A DNA stretch of 64,000 nucleotides. Source: Roseiarcus sp963820795 (GTDB lineage: Bacteria > Pseudomonadota > Alphaproteobacteria > Rhizobiales > Beijerinckiaceae). The translations under genes and the position numbers were made by a program. The stretch is taken from NCBI GenBank assembly GCA_963820795.1, contig CAWGBJ010000006.1, forward strand, positions 1 to 64,000, read 5' to 3'. Shown piece after piece: positions 1 to 8,791 of this stretch; the stretch's first letter is position 1, and every line of letters begins with the position of its first letter. A model generated the notes under the pieces. That model worked only from the letters and a program-made list of their open reading frames with translations, was not told where the DNA came from and did no database searches.

Positions 1-43
1 CCTAAACCTGGGGTCAGGGGTTCGATTCCCTTCCGGGACGCCA
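1..43 (+). tRNA. 3' part of a tRNA, probably tRNA-Arg(CCT)
   Basis: The 3' half of a tRNA runs off the left edge. Positions 1-5 read as anticodon CCT plus two A, 6-10 as the 3' anticodon stem, 11-15 as the variable loop, 16-32 as the T arm (AGGGG, TTCGATT, CCCTT; the stem pairs with one G-T wobble), 33-39 as the 3' acceptor strand, then G40 and an encoded CCA at 41-43. The T arm and CCA are directly visible. The arginine identity depends on the anticodon being exactly at the edge, so it is inferred. Accessory-type genes follow directly, which fits a tRNA integration site. Confidence 0.75.
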
Positions 44-540
44 TTCTCCAGCGGCTTCCACCGCGTTCGCCGCGCCGGCCTGTTCGTCAGCCCAAACCGC
101 GCCGCCGACCTCGATCGCCTGCGAGACTCATCGCTGCCGCAGGTGCGGGCGAGTAATCCCTCCGCCGCCCCGACGCCCCCAGAAGGCGACGCAGACGACG
201 ATCATCCGACCCCCCCCGCCCAAGATCTGTCCCTGCTGCGGGGGACGCATGCGCGTCGTCGAAACCATTCCGCGGCGACTAGCCCGAAGCTTCACAGGCA
301 AACCCACTGGAATCAACTCGTCCTGACCACCGCCCCCAATCCGCGCAACAATCGAACGTCGATCAGCGACGACATCTCTCGTCAGCGGATCTGCCGTCGC
401 GCCGAACCCGATCGCCGCGCCAAATCTCGCCTCGCTTCGTTCCGCCGAACCGTGGTTCGACGCCGATCCGTCGGTCCCCAGCGGGGACGCCGCTCCCGGC
501 TCTGCCCCAAATCGGCTACTTCGACCATTCGGAGGCGGTG
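44..540. other. Non-coding stretch after the tRNA
   Basis: About 500 bases with no reading frame that resembles a known protein. Both strands stay open for over 130 codons, but the translations are low-complexity and rich in Arg, Gly and Pro, as expected by chance at this GC content. No inverted repeat or recombinase gene was recognised, although its place next to a tRNA is where an integrase would be expected in an island. Confidence 0.5.
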
Positions 541-1011
541 TCACGCGACGTGTTTATTCAACAGACCCAGGATCAGGGCATCGAGGCTGTACGGCCCGGC
601 GCCGGCCGAGACGACCATGATCAACATGAAGGCATAAAGCGTTTCCGGTAAATAGAGCCAATCGTCGATGCGATCCGCTTCATCGATCGGCTTGTAGAGT
701 TTGATTCGCCGCCGCCCGGACGTGGCAATAGCGACGAGGATGATGACAAGCAGGCCAAGCGCGGCCAGGGGCGCCAAGAGCCCGATAAGGACAGCGCCCC
801 CGGCGGCGAACTCGACCAACGGCACCCACCATTGATTGAAGCCCAATGCTGGAACGCCGAGCGCCTTGAGTTCATCGACGACGGTACGGTGGCGCTCTGC
901 GTTGAACAGTTTGTGATATCCCGACAGCATAAAGAATGCCCCAACCGCGATCCGGTTCAGGGTGATCGCGAGGTCGGTCCAACCGACGCCAGCGAACAGT
1001 AGGTCCATCAT
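541..1011 (-). CDS. DoxX family membrane protein
   Basis: A 156-residue integral membrane protein of the DoxX type. Hydrophobic segments lie near residues 14-36, 61-99 (probably two helices) and 126-147, giving about four helices. The first contains the family-like pattern G-Y-H-K-L-F. DoxX proteins are poorly characterised; members have been linked to thiosulfate/quinone oxidoreductase subunits and to oxidative stress complexes. No partner enzyme of that kind is next to it. The start ATG at 1011 is preceded by a purine-rich stretch. A second, divergent DoxX gene lies at 4183-4602. The family is fairly secure, the role unknown. Confidence 0.75.
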   Translation of the reverse strand: MMDLLFAGVGWTDLAITLNRIAVGAFFMLSGYHKLFNAERHRTVVDELKALGVPALGFNQWWVPLVEFAAGGAVLIGLLAPLAALGLLVIILVAIATSGRRRIKLYKPIDEADRIDDWLYLPETLYAFMLIMVVSAGAGPYSLDALILGLLNKHVA

Positions 1012-1224
1012 GGTCCATCCCCTTCGATGCCCCTTTCGATGTCTTCGCGCAGGACCGATCTGAATGCGGCCCGCCCTGGCTGGTGCGTTTGAACCACCGC
1101 CGTCCTCCTTATCTGGACGCTTTGGTCGACCTGACCGAAAACTTTGCGATTGCCCGCAGCGTGCACTTGGATGGCAATACGCTGCCCCTAAACATACCCA
1201 CCGAGAGTTTGGGCGGCGTCCGAT

Positions 1225-1775
1225 GAGGACCCGTCCTCCCGGGCCTCACGTTAGCCGGGGTGTACGCCGTCACCACAGATGCCTTCATGTGTGCCGTTCA
1301 GCCGTAAGCGAAGTCCGGCTTGCTTTGCCCAACTTCTATAATATAGCCGTCGGGATCGCGAATGTAGCAGCACGTGTCGCCGTGCTTGTCCTTTGGCTCT
1401 GTGAGAAACTCGGCTCCTCGACTTCGCCACAGTTCATAGCACGCTTGAATATCTGCCACGCGGATATTCATAAAGCTGCTGACTGAATCCGGGTCAGCCG
1501 GGACGCTGAGCGTTACCGATGGTTTGTCGGGTGTCGGACCGCCTCCGACGTTGACAATGAGCCACGTGTTCGCGATCTGGATGTAGCCCGGCGCGCCGCT
1601 ACTGTCGCCTCTGCTCAGAATGCGACCCCCGAAAACCGTTTCGTAAAATCGCGCCGATCGTTCAATGTCGGCGACGGTGAGAAAGTATGCGACCGTAAAC
1701 CCATCCTGCGGCGGCATCTGATAGCTTTTCTGCTCGACTTGTACTTGGGTCATAGACGACTCCAATTCGGATATG
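1225..1775. repeat. Duplicated segment, copy 1 (VOC gene and flanks)
   Basis: This segment is nearly identical to 5240-5800 in the same orientation over the whole VOC gene. Similarity extends weakly about 70 bases past the stop and about 20 bases upstream of the start, then fades. The flanks are more diverged than the coding core. Confidence 0.85.
1298..1753 (-). CDS. VOC/glyoxalase family protein, copy 1
   Basis: A 151-residue protein of the vicinal oxygen chelate superfamily. The two repeated half-modules are visible: T-V-A-Y-F-L-T-V-A-D-I-E followed by the helix with R-F-Y, and a second half ending in R-D-P-D-G-Y-I-I-E-V, whose Glu is the usual C-terminal metal-ligand position. The substrate cannot be told; relatives act on methylglyoxal, aromatic diols or antibiotics. 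The ATG at 1753 is chosen because a GGAG lies about eight bases upstream and the same start is conserved in the copy at 5322-5777. The two proteins differ mainly near the last 30 residues. It sits next to a hydrolase and a DJ-1-like gene, suggesting detoxification (inference). Confidence 0.85.
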   Translation of the reverse strand: MTQVQVEQKSYQMPPQDGFTVAYFLTVADIERSARFYETVFGGRILSRGDSSGAPGYIQIANTWLIVNVGGGPTPDKPSVTLSVPADPDSVSSFMNIRVADIQACYELWRSRGAEFLTEPKDKHGDTCCYIRDPDGYIIEVGQSKPDFAYG

Positions 1776-1923
1776 GCATTTCGCTGTTCGCCAGAATACA
1801 TCGGGCGGTGCGCTTTAGCACTGAACCGTGACCTACAGCTAAAAACACAAAGCCCACCGTCCAAGAAGAAACATTGCGGGCACGCACCGGATTGCAACGC
1901 GGCGCACGGGAGGTACCGAACGG

Positions 1924-2865
1924 TCAGACGGAATGTTTGGCCGAGAACGTAAGAATAAGATTCGCGATCTCGTCGTTCTTCTCGTCCAAGGCGAAATGGC
2001 CGGCGTCAAGCAGGTGGATTTCGCTATCCGGCAGATCGCGCTTGAATGCCTCCGCACCGGGAGCGATAAACGAGGGATCGTTCCGTCCCCAGACCACCAA
2101 AATCGGCGGCTTGTGCTCGCGCAGCCATGCTTGCCACGCCGGGTACGAAGCGACGTTTGTCCGGTAGTCATACAGCAGAGCGGCCTGAATCTCCCGTTGG
2201 CCGGGTCTGGACAGGTGGGCGTACTCGTCGGTCCAAGTGTCCGGGTTATAACGTTCGGGATGCGAGGCGCCGAGGGTGTGACGCTGTTCAGTCGCTGGGA
2301 GCGACACAAACGCATCGAACACTTCAGGATGCGCTTTCGGCTCGGCCCAATATTGGGCAATGCCAGCCCACTTGGCGCCCAGGCCTTCCTCGTACGCATT
2401 CGCGTTCTGGATGATCAGCGCCTGCAGCCGCTCCGGATGCGCCGAGATGATGCGAAAGCCGACCGGCCCGCCGTAGTCGTGAAGGTAGAAGGTGTATTTG
2501 TTGATATTGAGTTGCTCGAGAAGAGCGTTGACCGTCTTGGCCAAATTGTCGAAGGTGTACACATATGACGACGGTGGCGGCGCGTCGCTCTGACCGAATC
2601 CCGGAAAATCCGGTGCTATCAGATGATAGCGTGTGGCAAGCAAGGGGATGAGCGTATCGAACTCGCGCGAGGAAGAGGGGAACCCGTGCAGGAGCACGAT
2701 CGTCGGCGCGTCCCTCGGACCAGCTTCGCGATAGAAAACTCCAACACCATCAACCGTCATGCGATGATAGGTCGTTGTCGCGGACGTCGACTCTAGCAAA
2801 GTAGTCGGCGTGGGATGACCAATGGTCAACGCCACCGTAGCTTTCGGAGAAGTTCCAGTTATCAT
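1924..2865 (-). CDS. Alpha/beta hydrolase (epoxide hydrolase/haloalkane dehalogenase-like)
   Basis: A 313-residue alpha/beta-hydrolase. The oxyanion motif H-G-F-P is at residues 60-63, the nucleophile elbow H-D-Y-G-G at 129-133, the likely acid in G-R-N-D at about 263, and the catalytic His in A-G-H-F at about 290. An Asp nucleophile (D130) in place of Ser points to the epoxide hydrolase, haloalkane dehalogenase or fluoroacetate dehalogenase branch, not to esterases. The cap region spans about residues 150-240. The ATG at 2865 has GGAGCG upstream. There is no signal peptide, so it is cytoplasmic. Substrate class is inference; the fold and catalytic triad are clearly visible. Confidence 0.88.
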   Translation of the reverse strand: MITGTSPKATVALTIGHPTPTTLLESTSATTTYHRMTVDGVGVFYREAGPRDAPTIVLLHGFPSSSREFDTLIPLLATRYHLIAPDFPGFGQSDAPPPSSYVYTFDNLAKTVNALLEQLNINKYTFYLHDYGGPVGFRIISAHPERLQALIIQNANAYEEGLGAKWAGIAQYWAEPKAHPEVFDAFVSLPATEQRHTLGASHPERYNPDTWTDEYAHLSRPGQREIQAALLYDYRTNVASYPAWQAWLREHKPPILVVWGRNDPSFIAPGAEAFKRDLPDSEIHLLDAGHFALDEKNDEIANLILTFSAKHSV

Positions 2866-3157
2866 AATTTCGCTCCGTGTTGGCCGGGCGATCCGTCATT
2901 TCGCTTGGTGTACCCTTCTGTCGTCATCGAATTGATCGTCGACGCCGAACCTCTGGGTTTCATTTTCAACCAGCCGCAGCCTGTTGCTGACTGTGGTGGT
3001 GGCCTCTTCGCTCACAGCCGCGACCCGGGTCTGGATGCGCGAACGCCCATCTGTGGCTCGAGCGAAGCACCCGTCCGGAGCGCCTCTCCAGTGGCAAGCC
3101 GCGACCGCGCAATAGCAAATCAGCAGTCGTTCGATGGATATTCGAATCTACAACATT

Positions 3158-3862
3158 TTAGGCGGCGGCAGTCGGTCCGGCCTTTTGCTTTACCGCCGCC
3201 ATCAGCGTCTTCGCCGCCGGGCCGGAGGAAGCTGGATTCTGCCCGGTGATCAGCAAGCCGTCGCTGACCACGTGAACCCCCCAGTCCGCTACCTTCGAAA
3301 AGACGGCGCCCAATTTCAACATCTCATCTTCGACAAGGAAGGGCACAACTTTAGTGAGACCCATCTCTTCCTCCTCGCCGTTGGTGAAGCCGGTAACTTC
3401 CTTGCCTTGAACCAGAAACTTGCCGTCCATCGTCTTGACGTGATGCAGCGCCCCTGTGGAGTGGCACACGATGCCGATTGGCTTGCCGGCAGCAATGAAG
3501 GACTCAATCAGTTTGATGGAACGCTCGTCTTCGGCGAGATCCCACATCGGGCCATGACCACCAGGGTAGAAGACGGTGTCGAAGTCTTCTTGCTTGACGC
3601 TGTCGAGGCGAACGGTCTCATCGAGCTGAGCTTCCGCAGCTGCGTCCTTCTCGAACCGGATCGTGAGATCAGTACGGGATTGGGGTTCATCGCTCTTGGG
3701 ATCGAGCGGCGGACGGCCGCCCTTCGGCGACGCGAGCGTGATCTCGACGCCGGCGTCCTTGAAAACGTAGTAGGGGGCTGCAAGCTCTTCGAGCCAGAAT
3801 CCTGTCTTTCGTCCAGTGTTGCCCAGTTGGTCGTGAGATGTGATAACCATCAACACTTTCAT
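3158..3862 (-). CDS. DJ-1/PfpI family protein (class I glutamine amidotransferase-like)
   Basis: A 234-residue protein of the DJ-1/ThiJ/PfpI superfamily. The nucleophile is seen in the elbow I-V-C-H-S-T (Cys133, His134), with the conserved Glu in W-L-E-E near residue 25 and the G-G-H-G motif at 101-104. Close relatives include Hsp31-type proteins with glyoxalase III, deglycase or chaperone activity; which applies cannot be read from the sequence. The ATG at 3862 is chosen over an upstream alternative because of the strong AAGGGAGAAGG site just before it. The nearby VOC and hydrolase genes suggest a shared carbonyl or xenobiotic stress role (inference). Confidence 0.88.
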   Translation of the reverse strand: MKVLMVITSHDQLGNTGRKTGFWLEELAAPYYVFKDAGVEITLASPKGGRPPLDPKSDEPQSRTDLTIRFEKDAAAEAQLDETVRLDSVKQEDFDTVFYPGGHGPMWDLAEDERSIKLIESFIAAGKPIGIVCHSTGALHHVKTMDGKFLVQGKEVTGFTNGEEEEMGLTKVVPFLVEDEMLKLGAVFSKVADWGVHVVSDGLLITGQNPASSGPAAKTLMAAVKQKAGPTAAA

Positions 3863-4182
3863 GGCCTTCTCCCTTGTTACGGCCTTCTCCACGCTTAAAA
3901 TACGGCGAGGTGTTCGCGCTGCCGTGCGGGTCTCCCCGTCTGGCCATAAACCGGATTTAGAGTTCGATTTTTGTGCCTACCGACGGCAGTGGCTGCCGAT
4001 CGATAGGTAACCCGCAAGTTCAGTGCGTCGCCTTTTTTTGGCGCCCAAGTCAAGCAAGTCGCTTGACCATTGAGGACGAGATTACGCTTCGTTGGGGTGG
4101 CTGTCGATGAGGTCATCGATCACATGTCCGGCGCCGGACATACGCGGCGCGACGTTGCAGCGTCAGCCCAATAGCACACAGG
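3863..4182. other. Intergenic region, no gene seen
   Basis: About 320 bases between two genes on the minus strand. The only open frame, 73 codons, has no recognisable features. It probably holds the promoter of the DJ-1-like gene; no clear promoter boxes or hairpin stand out. Confidence 0.4.
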
Positions 4183-4602
4183 TTATGGCGCAGCGATGCC
4201 GCACAAGACATCGATCGAATATTGTCCCGGGCCAGTGATGTACAACAGCAAGAACCCACCCATAATGCTGAGGTTTTTGAAAAAGGCCTCCATGCTGGCG
4301 AATTGATATGCCCCTGTCATTGTCCAATAGTGATGCTCAATAAGCGAAGTTCCCAGCGTGTATAAAACCAAGAGTACAGCCGAAGGGCGTGTGAACGCGC
4401 CAAGGGCGACTGCGAACGCAACCGGAAGCTCCATGAAGATCGCTACGACGGTAGCCAGTACCGGCGTCGGAACGCCGTCCTGCACCATCTGCCGTACCGT
4501 GCCAGAATAGTCCCTCAGCTTTCTCCAGCCAAAGATCAGAAACAGTGTCGCGAGAAAAAGACGCGCCACGAGAATGAGTCCATCGTTGATATCGTTCATC
4601 AT
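4183..4602 (-). CDS. DoxX family membrane protein
   Basis: A 139-residue membrane protein with four predicted helices, near residues 9-25, 47-66, 71-88 and 112-128. The G-W-R-K-L pattern after the first helix is typical of DoxX proteins. It is divergent from the DoxX protein at 541-1011. The ATG at 4602 is followed by a second ATG; a GGAG about ten bases upstream fits the first. DoxX genes often sit in stress or quinone-redox clusters. No further function can be given. Confidence 0.78.
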   Translation of the reverse strand: MMNDINDGLILVARLFLATLFLIFGWRKLRDYSGTVRQMVQDGVPTPVLATVVAIFMELPVAFAVALGAFTRPSAVLLVLYTLGTSLIEHHYWTMTGAYQFASMEAFFKNLSIMGGFLLLYITGPGQYSIDVLCGIAAP

Positions 4603-4708
4603 ATCGTTGTTGTCGCTCCATGTTTTCTTCTCATTGGTCGGATTCCCACGGCGGGCGGCCTTGTGACGCCGAGATCGACCGCCTGGCTTGCGAGCGCCAA
4701 AGAGCCCC

Positions 4709-5062
4709 CTATTCGTGAAGCAGCATTTGCCAGTTTGAAGGCGGCGCTCCGGCCGGTCCCGGCGCCGGTTGATCCAACGGATGCGCGTGCGGAGCAGGAA
4801 GTTTCGGGCCGGTAAAGAATTCTTCGGTACGATAGTCGTAAAACCACCCCTCGCTGGGCTCGAAGCTCGTGATTATCGGATGGCCCGTAGCAGCGTTATG
4901 TTTCGATGCATGCTGATTTGGCGAACTATCACAGCAGCCGATGTGACCGCATTCGGCGCATCTACGAAGATGCAACCACCATCCGCCCCCAGCCAAGCAT
5001 TCGACGCAACCTGTTCCGCTCGGCTTGGCCGCCGGGTTGATTCCGTCCCTCCCGGACTTCAT
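4709..5062 (-). CDS. UBP-type zinc finger protein
   Basis: A 117-residue protein made almost entirely of a ZnF-UBP domain. Zinc ligands appear as Cys19/Cys22 (C-V-E-C), Cys35/Cys38 (C-A-E-C), Cys43 and His residues around 51, 55 and 61, followed by the aromatic W-F-Y-D-Y segment. In eukaryotes the domain binds the ubiquitin C-terminus; bacterial stand-alone versions are common but their ligand is unknown. The ATG at 5062 is chosen because AGAGGAG lies just upstream and the domain starts shortly after it. The tail is rich in Pro and Ala. Cytoplasmic, with no membrane segment. Confidence 0.85.
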   Translation of the reverse strand: MKSGRDGINPAAKPSGTGCVECLAGGGWWLHLRRCAECGHIGCCDSSPNQHASKHNAATGHPIITSFEPSEGWFYDYRTEEFFTGPKLPAPHAHPLDQPAPGPAGAPPSNWQMLLHE

Positions 5063-5239
5063 GGGCTCCTCTCTGACTTCCGTTTGCTTCAGTTGCCTCT
5101 CATCGACGGGCGGCGCGCTACTCGCTAGCCTTGGTTTGAACGGGTTTTGGCCGGGACTGCAGGACTGGTTCCAGATTTGGCTTGTGCCAGCCAAGTAGGC
5201 GCGCAGCCGCACGACTTGGGCGGCCTCGCCGACCGTGTC

Positions 5240-5800
5240 GTCCGAAGAGCATCCATCCTCCGAAACCTCACGTCGCTGGATTGTACGCGGGCAGCACAGA
5301 CGTTTTCGTGGGTCTTGTCGTTCAGCCGTAAGCGACGCCCGGCTTGCTTTGCCCAACTTCTATAATATAACCATCAGGATCGCGAATGTAGCAGCGCGTC
5401 TCGCCGTACTTAACCTTTGGCTCTGTGAGAAACTCGGCTCCTCGACTTCGCCATAGTTCATAGCACGCTTGAATATCTGCCACGCGGATATTCATAAAGC
5501 TGCTGACTGAATCCGGGTCAGCCGGGACGCTGAGCGTTACCGATGGTTTGTCGGGTGTCGGACCGCCTCCGACGTTGACAATGAGCCACGTGTTCGCGAT
5601 CTGGATGTAGCCCGGCGCGCCGCTGCTGTCGCCTCTGCTCAGAATGCGACCCCCGAAAACCGTTTCGTAAAATCGCGCCGATCGTTCAATGTCGGCGACG
5701 GTGAGAAAGTGTGCGACGGTAAACCCATCCTGCGGTGGCATCTGATAGCTTTTCTGCTCGACTTGTACTTGGGTCATAGACGTCTCCAATTCGGACAGGG
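5240..5800. repeat. Duplicated segment, copy 2 (VOC gene and flanks)
   Basis: Direct repeat of 1225-1775, about 4 kb away in the same orientation. The coding part is almost identical; changes cluster near the gene's 3' end and in the flanks. Confidence 0.85.
5322..5777 (-). CDS. VOC/glyoxalase family protein, copy 2
   Basis: A 151-residue VOC protein nearly identical to the one at 1298-1753. It shares the two half-modules and the final R-D-P-D-G-Y-I-I-E-V segment. Visible differences are Tyr to His in the first strand and several changes near the end (K-V-K-Y-G-E-T-R in place of K-D-K-H-G-D-T-C, and S-K-P-G-V in place of S-K-P-D-F). The ATG at 5777 has GGAG upstream, as in copy 1. It is divergent from the DNA glycosylase gene, with about 85 bases between the starts for both promoters. 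Confidence 0.85.
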   Translation of the reverse strand: MTQVQVEQKSYQMPPQDGFTVAHFLTVADIERSARFYETVFGGRILSRGDSSGAPGYIQIANTWLIVNVGGGPTPDKPSVTLSVPADPDSVSSFMNIRVADIQACYELWRSRGAEFLTEPKVKYGETRCYIRDPDGYIIEVGQSKPGVAYG

Positions 5801-5861
5801 TGCTTCTGTGTTCGCCTGACGGCCGGCCGCGCTATTCGGTTCAGCGTCATGGAGGTTTCCG

Positions 5862-6563
5862 ATGGCAAGGTTGCCCGCAAGACCCAATACTTTGGCGGCC
5901 CGTTCGAACCCGGACCCTCGCGCGCGGGTTGGGTTGAGCGAACGGGATAAAACCGGCGCGACCGTGGCGCGACCGCGCGTGCTGGACCGGGCAGAGATGC
6001 CCGTCGATACCGCTGAGCTCGCGCGTTTTCTCATCGGCAAACTGCTCGTGCGGATATTGGCTGAAGGCGTAGCAGGCGGGCGCATCGTCGAGACCGAGGC
6101 ATACAGCATCGGCGATCCCGCGGGTCACGCCTATCGCGGCATCACCCCGCGCAACCGGGCGCTTTTCCTCGAGCGCGGACACGCATATGTATATCTCGCC
6201 TATGGCGTCTCGTCCATGCTGAACGTCTCGAGCGAGACGCCCGGCGTGGGCGCGGGCGTCTTGATCAGGGCGATCGAGCCAACAGTTGGCATCGCCATCA
6301 TGGAGCGAAATCGCGGTTCCGAGCGTGTGCGAGACTTGACGCGGGGCCCGGGACGGCTGTGCGAAGCCTTGGCGATTGATCGCCGGCTGGACGGGATCGA
6401 CCTCTGTCAGGCCGGCCCGCTGTGGCTTGGATCTGACGGTCAGACGCCGGGCGAAATCGCGCAGAGCAAGCGGATTGGCATTACGCGTGCAGCCGACAGT
6501 CCGCTGCGATTCTACGTTCGGGGCAATTCGTTCGTCAGCGGTCCGCAGGCGCTCAACAGATGA
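5862..6563 (+). CDS. DNA-3-methyladenine glycosylase (AAG/MPG family)
   Basis: A 233-residue AAG-type glycosylase that excises alkylated purines such as 3-methyladenine, starting base excision repair. The catalytic core G-R-I-V-E-T-E-A-Y is at residues 73-81; by comparison with the human enzyme, Glu79 is the general base and Tyr81 the intercalation-site aromatic. The later G-H-A-Y-V-Y-L-A-Y-G and R-G-P-G-R-L motifs are also present. A GGAGG lies just before the ATG at 5862. The first 45 residues look poorly conserved, so a later start is possible. An Ada-like alkyl-DNA repair gene lies 16 kb away; no operon link is seen. Confidence 0.92.
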   Translation: MARLPARPNTLAARSNPDPRARVGLSERDKTGATVARPRVLDRAEMPVDTAELARFLIGKLLVRILAEGVAGGRIVETEAYSIGDPAGHAYRGITPRNRALFLERGHAYVYLAYGVSSMLNVSSETPGVGAGVLIRAIEPTVGIAIMERNRGSERVRDLTRGPGRLCEALAIDRRLDGIDLCQAGPLWLGSDGQTPGEIAQSKRIGITRAADSPLRFYVRGNSFVSGPQALNR

Positions 6564-6853
6564 GATAGGTCTTATCTGCGCGCTCGGTAATTCGAATGCG
6601 TGCGCTGAGATGAGGACACACCGACCAACCCGTCCGCGGATTTAAGCGGCGGCCGGCCTCGGACAAAGGCGTGTGAGCATGGCGTTCGGCGCGAGGACGT
6701 TTTCGTCATGTCCAAGGATGGCTGACGCGGATGGTGGCGCACGGGATCGCCGACCCCCGGGTGCTTCGCTTGCGAGCGATGGCTGGGAGCCGGCGGCGGC
6801 TTGCGCAGTGTGTGTCGCTACCCTATTAATGGTCGGACTGGCTGGAGGCAAAA

Positions 6854-7738
6854 ATGATGCAGAAGGCTTTCCCGGCACTCGCTGATCCGGGATTGAAGAG
6901 CTTAAAAGCGTTGCCAGAATCAGCGGAATCAACTCAAGAGTTAATCCGTGCTTGTTATTGCGGGATTCTTGGCAGGGAGCCAGACGCCGCCGGCTTGAAA
7001 GATTACGTACAGCGCCTTGAGCAAGGAGAGTCCGTCGAATCAATCTTGCGAAGATTTGTTGCTTCAAAAGAGTTTTTTGCCAAATTTATAACAAAAGGGG
7101 AAATTAACTCCCCCGTTGACAACACGAAATTTCCGCTCGATTACAATCCGCCAGGATCCGCTGGAAGATCATACCGCTCGCGGCGAGCCTCTGGGTTCTT
7201 TGCGAAATATCTGAGCGGCGAGAAGATTCTCGACATCGGCTATAAGGGCTACGCCAATCCTCAACTTCGAACCGTCGTTCCGCACGCAATCGGAGTTGAT
7301 CTAGACTTTCCCGGTTACGATGGTCTTCATCTTCCCTTTGAAGATAGTAGTGTCGATTGTGTCTTTTCCAGTCATTGTCTTGAGCACATTACGTCGTACA
7401 AAGAGGCGATTTGCGATTGGTATCGTGTTACTAAATTGGGCGGTTTCATAGTATGCATTGTTCCATCCCAGCTGCTCTACGAAAAGCGGCGAGATCTTCC
7501 TTCAAAGTTTAACCACGACCACAAAAGATTTTACTCGCCGAGTAGTCTTCTTGGCGAATTCGAACATTCTCTTGAAGAAAATTCATATCGAATCCGCTAT
7601 TTGGAGGAAAATGATCGGGGGTACGACTACAAAATAGGCCCTGAGCAGCACGCCACAGGCTGCTATGAGATTGTTTTGGTTGTGGAGAAAATTCAAAGAC
7701 CAAATTGGCGTCTGTCGAGGAGAGTGACAGCGCGTTGA
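6854..7738 (+). CDS. DUF4214-methyltransferase fusion protein
   Basis: A 294-residue protein with two parts. Residues 25-80 match the DUF4214 pattern (Y-C-G-I-L-G-R-E-P-D, G-L, S-K-E-F), a module common in secreted or glycosylation-linked proteins. Residues 105-205 form a class I SAM-dependent methyltransferase core: motif I is I-L-D-I-G-Y, then G-V-D-L-D at about 147-151, then F-S-S-H-C-L-E-H and L-G-G-F. This resembles methyltransferases of polysaccharide biosynthesis loci. The start ATG at 6854 has a good GGAGG. Base composition is clearly more AT-rich than its neighbours, which suggests transfer. The substrate is unknown, and no glycosyltransferase is nearby. Confidence 0.8.
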   Translation: MMQKAFPALADPGLKSLKALPESAESTQELIRACYCGILGREPDAAGLKDYVQRLEQGESVESILRRFVASKEFFAKFITKGEINSPVDNTKFPLDYNPPGSAGRSYRSRRASGFFAKYLSGEKILDIGYKGYANPQLRTVVPHAIGVDLDFPGYDGLHLPFEDSSVDCVFSSHCLEHITSYKEAICDWYRVTKLGGFIVCIVPSQLLYEKRRDLPSKFNHDHKRFYSPSSLLGEFEHSLEENSYRIRYLEENDRGYDYKIGPEQHATGCYEIVLVVEKIQRPNWRLSRRVTAR

Positions 7739-7770
7739 TCGGGCCGCCGGTCGCAAGGGCGAACGCAACA

Positions 7771-8721
7771 TCAGGAACGACCGTCCTGTGATGTGGTGAT
7801 TTCGGCTTGCGCTGCGAAGAGTTTAAGCTTGGCGAAAAAGTCTCTCAAGATGGGATCACGTTTGACGATTGTGGCATAGCGTATGGGTGAGCGAGTCCGA
7901 TCGACGCTCCAGGTTACTTGGTCCGTCAGAATCGGCGTCGGCACAAGAACCGTCGGCACCCAGTCCGGATCGAGCAGCCAGGCGACCGGCGCCATGTCCC
8001 AGATCTCCTTCGACCAGCCGAAATGGTCATCCGAGTATCCCTTGAAGCGATCGGCAAGGAATTTGCCGATTTCGCCATGAGGCTCGACGTGACGTTCGAT
8101 TTCGGGAACCGTGGTGTGGAGGTGAGATGTCACCCCCTTGCAAGGCACCAAAACCAGAGGGACGCCGCTATCGAAGACGACCTGAGCGCCGCCCACATCT
8201 TGCCTCAAGTTGAACTCGCGGGTGTCGGGCCAATCGAGGGCATGTCCGCCCAACCAGACGACAATGACTCTGTCGGCAATGTCGGGGGCCTTCAGCAGCG
8301 CCGACGCCACATTTGAGATCGCGGCAATTGCGACGATGTATAGCGGGTCGCGCGGACTGCTGGCCCTCGCGCGAGCGATGAGGTCGTCGACCGCTTCAGC
8401 CTTGTGGGCTTCCTTGGCGGGGCCGACGTAGTCTCGCACGCCTCTAAACGCGAACCCGCCGGGCGGTCTGCCCATGCGATCAAGAAGCCGCAGAATCTCA
8501 TCGTAGCTCTTGTCCATCCCATCTCCGGGACTTGTCGATCTGGTGTTGTGGAATGGCGCCGCATAGACGGCCTCAAGAGCAATGCGGTCGGGCGAAAGCA
8601 TCGCCTGTACGAGCGCGAATTGGTCGTCGATCTCGTTGTACGTGTCGGTGTCGAGAACCGCTCTCAGGCGGCCCGGCCGCGGCGCCAACATGCGCAGACG
8701 ATCAGAATCGGAAATCGGCAA
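7771..8721 (-). CDS. Nucleoside hydrolase family protein
   Basis: A 316-residue inosine/uridine-preferring nucleoside hydrolase-like protein, which would split the N-glycosidic bond of ribonucleosides. The N-terminal calcium-binding motif D-T-D-x4-D-D is at residues 24-33, and the C-terminal half has the W-D-M-A-P-V segment that carries the last metal-binding Asp. A TTG start at 8721 is chosen because GGAGGG sits five bases upstream; a longer frame upstream lacks family similarity. It is the last gene of a minus-strand unit after a CUT1-type ABC transporter, 70 bases downstream of the ATPase gene, suggesting that imported nucleosides or nucleoside-like glycosides are its substrates (inference). 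Confidence 0.85.
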   Translation of the reverse strand: MPISDSDRLRMLAPRPGRLRAVLDTDTYNEIDDQFALVQAMLSPDRIALEAVYAAPFHNTRSTSPGDGMDKSYDEILRLLDRMGRPPGGFAFRGVRDYVGPAKEAHKAEAVDDLIARARASSPRDPLYIVAIAAISNVASALLKAPDIADRVIVVWLGGHALDWPDTREFNLRQDVGGAQVVFDSGVPLVLVPCKGVTSHLHTTVPEIERHVEPHGEIGKFLADRFKGYSDDHFGWSKEIWDMAPVAWLLDPDWVPTVLVPTPILTDQVTWSVDRTRSPIRYATIVKRDPILRDFFAKLKLFAAQAEITTSQDGRS

Positions 8722-8791
8722 TTCTTCCCTCCAAAGTCTCTGCGGATAACAGAAAGCAGACAACCACTCTGGCGCCTGCTTCGCTTCGCGG

